A stretch of DNA of 6,284 nucleotides, taken from an uncultured Collinsella sp. Its GTDB lineage: Bacteria; Actinomycetota; Coriobacteriia; Coriobacteriales; Coriobacteriaceae. Position 1 is the stretch's first letter. Every line of letters starts with the position of its first letter. The notes below the pieces were generated by a model, which was not told the origin of the DNA, did no database searches, and was given only the letters and a program-made list of their open reading frames with translations. Of the stretch, positions 3,704 to 6,284 are shown in pieces. Position numbers and translations under genes: made by a program. The stretch lies in assembly GCA_900549535.1 (NCBI GenBank), contig UROR01000116.1, positions 1-6,284 of the forward strand. Direction: 5' to 3'.

Positions 3704-6160
3704 TTACATCAAATCATAGGCGTCGACGTCAACGCTCACGCTCACGCCGCGCACGGAGCCCACCTCTTTGAGGCAGGCGTCGATATCATCAGAGACATGG
3801 TACCCTACCGGCGACTTTACAAGCAGATGGAAGCGGTAACGGTCCTTGGCTCTCTCGATTACACACGAAGCCGGGCCCAACACGTGCGGCACGGCACTCC
3901 CCGCCCGCAAAAAGTCGGGCGCGGCGGCATGCCAGCGGCGCTTGAGGAGCTTCGCGATGCGCCCGATGTAGTCCTGCGCTTCATCTGCGTTCGCCGACCA
4001 CACTAAGATGTTGACCAATCGCACGAACGGCGGATAGAGCACATCGCGACGCTGGTCCAAGTCGTAATCGGTAAAGATCGAACGGTCGTGCTCGGCGACG
4101 GCGCGAATGACCGGGTCCTCGGGCAGGTAGGTCTGGATGATAACCTCGCCCGGGCGATCGCCGCGACCGGCGCGGCCCGCAACCTGCTCCAGCAGATCGT
4201 AGGCGCGCTCCCCCGCTCTAAAATCGGGCAGCTTGAGGGCAAAGTCGGCATTGACAACACCCACGAGCGTGACCTCGGGAAAGTCGAGGCCCTTGGCGAT
4301 CATCTGCGTGCCTAGCAGCACGGCGCAATCGGCGGCATCGAACTGTTCGAGCAGCTTTTTGTGCGCGTCCTTGCCGCGCGTGGAATCGGCATCCATGCGA
4401 ATAATGGCGACGTCCTCGGGCAGCATCTGGTGTAGCGCGTCTTCGATCTGCTGCGTGCCCAGGCCCATTTTTGCCAGGTAGCGGCTTCCGCACTTGGGGC
4501 AGCGACTCGTGGGTGCTGGGTACGGCTGCACACGCCAAGACGATCCACAGGTGTGGCACTGCAGCGTGTGCGTGCGCTCGTGGTACGTAAGCGCCGTGGA
4601 GCAGTGGTTGCAGGTGGGGACGCAACCGCACTCGCGGCACATGAGGAAGGGCGCAAAGCCGCGGCGGTTGTGCAGCAGCACAGCCTTCTCGCGGCGCTCA
4701 ACGACACGTTCCAAGCCTTCCATCAACGGTTTTGAGAACATGGAGCGGCTGCCATGCGAGAACTCTCGACGCAAGTCGGCGATGCGAACCGTGGGTAGGA
4801 CGGCGTGTCCCGGGCGCTCGGGCATCTCGACGCGCGTCCAAGTGGCGCCGTTATACGTGCCACGGCGGCAGCGGTCGAGGGCCTCGGCAGAAGGCGTGGC
4901 GGAGCCCAACACGAGCGGGCAGCGGTAGCGCCGCGCCATCTCGGCCGCCACCTCGCGCGCGTGGTAGCGCGGACTGGAGCCCTGCTTGTAACTGGTCTCG
5001 TGGTCCTCGTCGATAATGATGAGACCCAAGTCGCTGAGCGGGCAGAAGAGCGCCGAGCGGGCGCCCACGACCACGCGGGCAGCACCGCTGGCGACCATAT
5101 CCCACTGGTCCAGGCGCTCGCCGGCAGAAAGACGCGAATGGAACACAGCGACCGTCTCGCCAAAGCGCGAGCGGAAGCGGCCGACGATCTGGGCCGTCAG
5201 CGAGATCTCGGGCACGAGCACGCAGGCCGAACGGCCGGCAGCGAGGACGCGCTCGATAGCGGAGAGGTAGACCTCGGTTTTGCCGGAACCGGTGACGCCA
5301 TCAACCAGCACCACGTCACCATGGGCATCGAGGCGGGCGCGTTCGATCTGCGCGAGCGCCTGCTGCTGCCCGTTGGTAAGTGCCACCGGCGCCTTGCCGC
5401 TTGCCGAAGACAGTGTGGTCTGCTCGCCGCAGCCACGCCACGCACGGCGCTCCTCCACCACCACGACGCCGCGTTTTTCGAGTGCCTTGATGGTCGCCGA
5501 CATGCTGTTGTAGAGCAGGTTGAGGTCGCGCGTCGTGACCGGGCCGCACTGGAGAGCCTCGATAAGCTGACGCTGGCGGACCGCCGTTTTGGGCGGCGTG
5601 TAATCAAAGCCCTCAGACGTGAGCATGACCCAACGGTTTTGGATGGGTTTGACGGCGGGGAGCTCAACGGTCCACACGCCGTCGTCACCCTTGATCACGC
5701 GTGGACTACCGCCCGGGGGCAAGAACAGGCGCAGGCACTCGGAAAGCGTCGCGACGTATTCGCGGCTCATCCAACGTGCAATACGGGCAGCTTCGGCGCT
5801 AAAGAGCGGCTTGCTGAGGATGGCCTCGATGGGCTTAATGCGCGCAGGATCGAGGGCGCAGTTGCCCTGCAGGTCGTCCAGCTCAGGCGCGATGTCAACG
5901 ATATAGCCGGCGGCCGCGCGGTTACCAAAGTGAACCAGGACCGTAGAGCCGATCTGAGCTTCGCTGGCAAGCGACTGCGGAATGCCATAGGCAAATGGCT
6001 CAGATAACGCGCGTGTAGGGATGTCGAGAACCACACTTGCGTAGGCGGTGACGGGCTCAGGAGTAGGCTCGGGCTTGGCCGGAGCAGCAACAACAGAGGC
6101 GGACTCCGCCTGAGTCTCCTCCGGTTCCGGCGAACCAAACAGCGAAAGTTGTTGAGCCAT
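3704..6160 (-). CDS. priA: Primosomal protein N' (replication-restart helicase PriA)
   Basis: PriA recognises stalled forks, unwinds DNA 3' to 5' and starts reloading of the replicative helicase. The 818-aa protein has a Pro/Glu/Ala-rich N-terminal tail (~1-38) and then the fork-binding domain beginning near AYASVVLDIP (39-48). Next come Walker A GVTGSGKT (288-295) and Walker B DEDH (384-387). Four zinc-binding cysteine pairs follow: C508/C511, C517/C520, C535/C538 and C554/C557. Helicase motifs GTQMIAKGLDFP (617-628) and QVAGRAGRG (659-667) and a C-terminal domain complete it. An in-frame TAG lies four codons upstream of the ATG, so this start is firm; GAGGTGG at 6164-6170 is its ribosome-binding site. 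The tail carries QLSLF at residues 4-8, a sliding-clamp-binding motif that classical PriA proteins such as E. coli's lack. It is the first gene of the visible cluster. Confidence 0.97.
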   Translation of the reverse strand: MAQQLSLFGSPEPEETQAESASVVAAPAKPEPTPEPVTAYASVVLDIPTRALSEPFAYGIPQSLASEAQIGSTVLVHFGNRAAAGYIVDIAPELDDLQGNCALDPARIKPIEAILSKPLFSAEAARIARWMSREYVATLSECLRLFLPPGGSPRVIKGDDGVWTVELPAVKPIQNRWVMLTSEGFDYTPPKTAVRQRQLIEALQCGPVTTRDLNLLYNSMSATIKALEKRGVVVVEERRAWRGCGEQTTLSSASGKAPVALTNGQQQALAQIERARLDAHGDVVLVDGVTGSGKTEVYLSAIERVLAAGRSACVLVPEISLTAQIVGRFRSRFGETVAVFHSRLSAGERLDQWDMVASGAARVVVGARSALFCPLSDLGLIIIDEDHETSYKQGSSPRYHAREVAAEMARRYRCPLVLGSATPSAEALDRCRRGTYNGATWTRVEMPERPGHAVLPTVRIADLRREFSHGSRSMFSKPLMEGLERVVERREKAVLLHNRRGFAPFLMCRECGCVPTCNHCSTALTYHERTHTLQCHTCGSSWRVQPYPAPTSRCPKCGSRYLAKMGLGTQQIEDALHQMLPEDVAIIRMDADSTRGKDAHKKLLEQFDAADCAVLLGTQMIAKGLDFPEVTLVGVVNADFALKLPDFRAGERAYDLLEQVAGRAGRGDRPGEVIIQTYLPEDPVIRAVAEHDRSIFTDYDLDQRRDVLYPPFVRLVNILVWSANADEAQDYIGRIAKLLKRRWHAAAPDFLRAGSAVPHVLGPASCVIERAKDRYRFHLLVKSPVGYHVSDDIDACLKEVGSVRGVSVSVDVDAYDLM
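6137..6151 (-). other. Putative beta-clamp-binding motif QLSLF in PriA
   Basis: These codons encode residues 4-8 of PriA, QLSLF. This is an exact match to the QL[S/D]LF consensus by which polymerases and repair proteins dock on the DnaN sliding clamp. About 30 residues rich in Pro, Glu and Ala follow, which should be flexible and exposed. Clamp binding itself is inferred. Confidence 0.55.
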
Positions 6161-6217
6161 ACACCACCTCTAATAAATCGACCAGCGAGAGGCGGGACAA
6201 GGTTATCAGTAGTGTTT

Positions 6218-6246
6218 TTTACAGCGTTGCCGCCGGGAAAAAACAA
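6218..6246 (-). promoter_or_regulatory. Weak sigma-70-like promoter candidate for priA
   Basis: On the minus strand TTGTTT (6241-6246) lies 17 bases before TGTAAA (6218-6223), which matches four of six -10 bases. The region is AT-rich and lies 58 bases from the priA start. The match is weak and rests on spacing alone. Confidence 0.25.
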
Positions 6247-6284
6247 CAATCGGCGATAAAAAAAGGGGAAAACAAAAAAAAAAA

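Noticed and set aside
2987..4006. 339-codon plus-strand open frame opposite def and the 3' end of priA
   Set aside because: It is antisense to two well-supported genes and shows no domain pattern.
4805..6007. 400-codon plus-strand open frame opposite priA
   Set aside because: It is antisense to an intact PriA with all motifs; its Arg/His/Ala-rich product has no recognisable domain and reflects GC-rich codon use on the other strand.
6231..6255. CGCCG/CGGCG hairpin as a terminator upstream of priA
   Set aside because: The stem is only five pairs around a 15-base loop, and neither strand has a U-run at the correct side.

Overview
The window reads as a moderately GC-rich chromosome segment from an actinobacterium of the Coriobacteriia type, most likely Collinsella or a close relative. 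I infer this from the codon use, the style of the proteins and the priA-def-fmt-rsmB order; no ribosomal RNA or other marker gene is present to prove it. All four complete genes lie on the minus strand, so transcription runs from right to left.

Layout from right to left. Positions 6161-6284 are a short AT-rich upstream region with a weak promoter candidate for priA. priA (3704-6160) encodes the replication-restart helicase and is followed after about 18 bases by def (3149-3685), peptide deformylase. A 361-base gap (2788-3148) separates def from fmt. It holds a GC-rich, 125-base imperfect hairpin, a good intrinsic terminator candidate and a T-rich leader. fmt (1867-2787), methionyl-tRNA formyltransferase, overlaps rsmB (470-1870), a 16S rRNA cytosine-C5 methyltransferase, by four bases in an ATGA junction.

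Downstream of rsmB the gene-dense order stops. Positions 82-469 carry no convincing gene. They hold nested inverted repeats, three copies of one 15-base word, and a perfect 15-bp stem-loop that begins a few bases after the rsmB stop. At the left edge (1-81) are the last codons and apparent right end of an IS3-family insertion sequence on the plus strand. This end of the cluster therefore looks like a site where mobile or repetitive DNA has accumulated.

The genes belong to core replication and translation. Fmt formylates initiator Met-tRNA, Def removes the formyl group from new proteins, RsmB modifies the small ribosomal subunit, and PriA reloads the replisome at stalled forks. The most interesting protein signal is a textbook sliding-clamp-binding pentapeptide (QLSLF) at residues 4-8 of PriA, set on a Pro/Glu/Ala-rich linker. 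The most interesting nucleic-acid signals are the def-fmt hairpin and the nested inverted-repeat block after rsmB.
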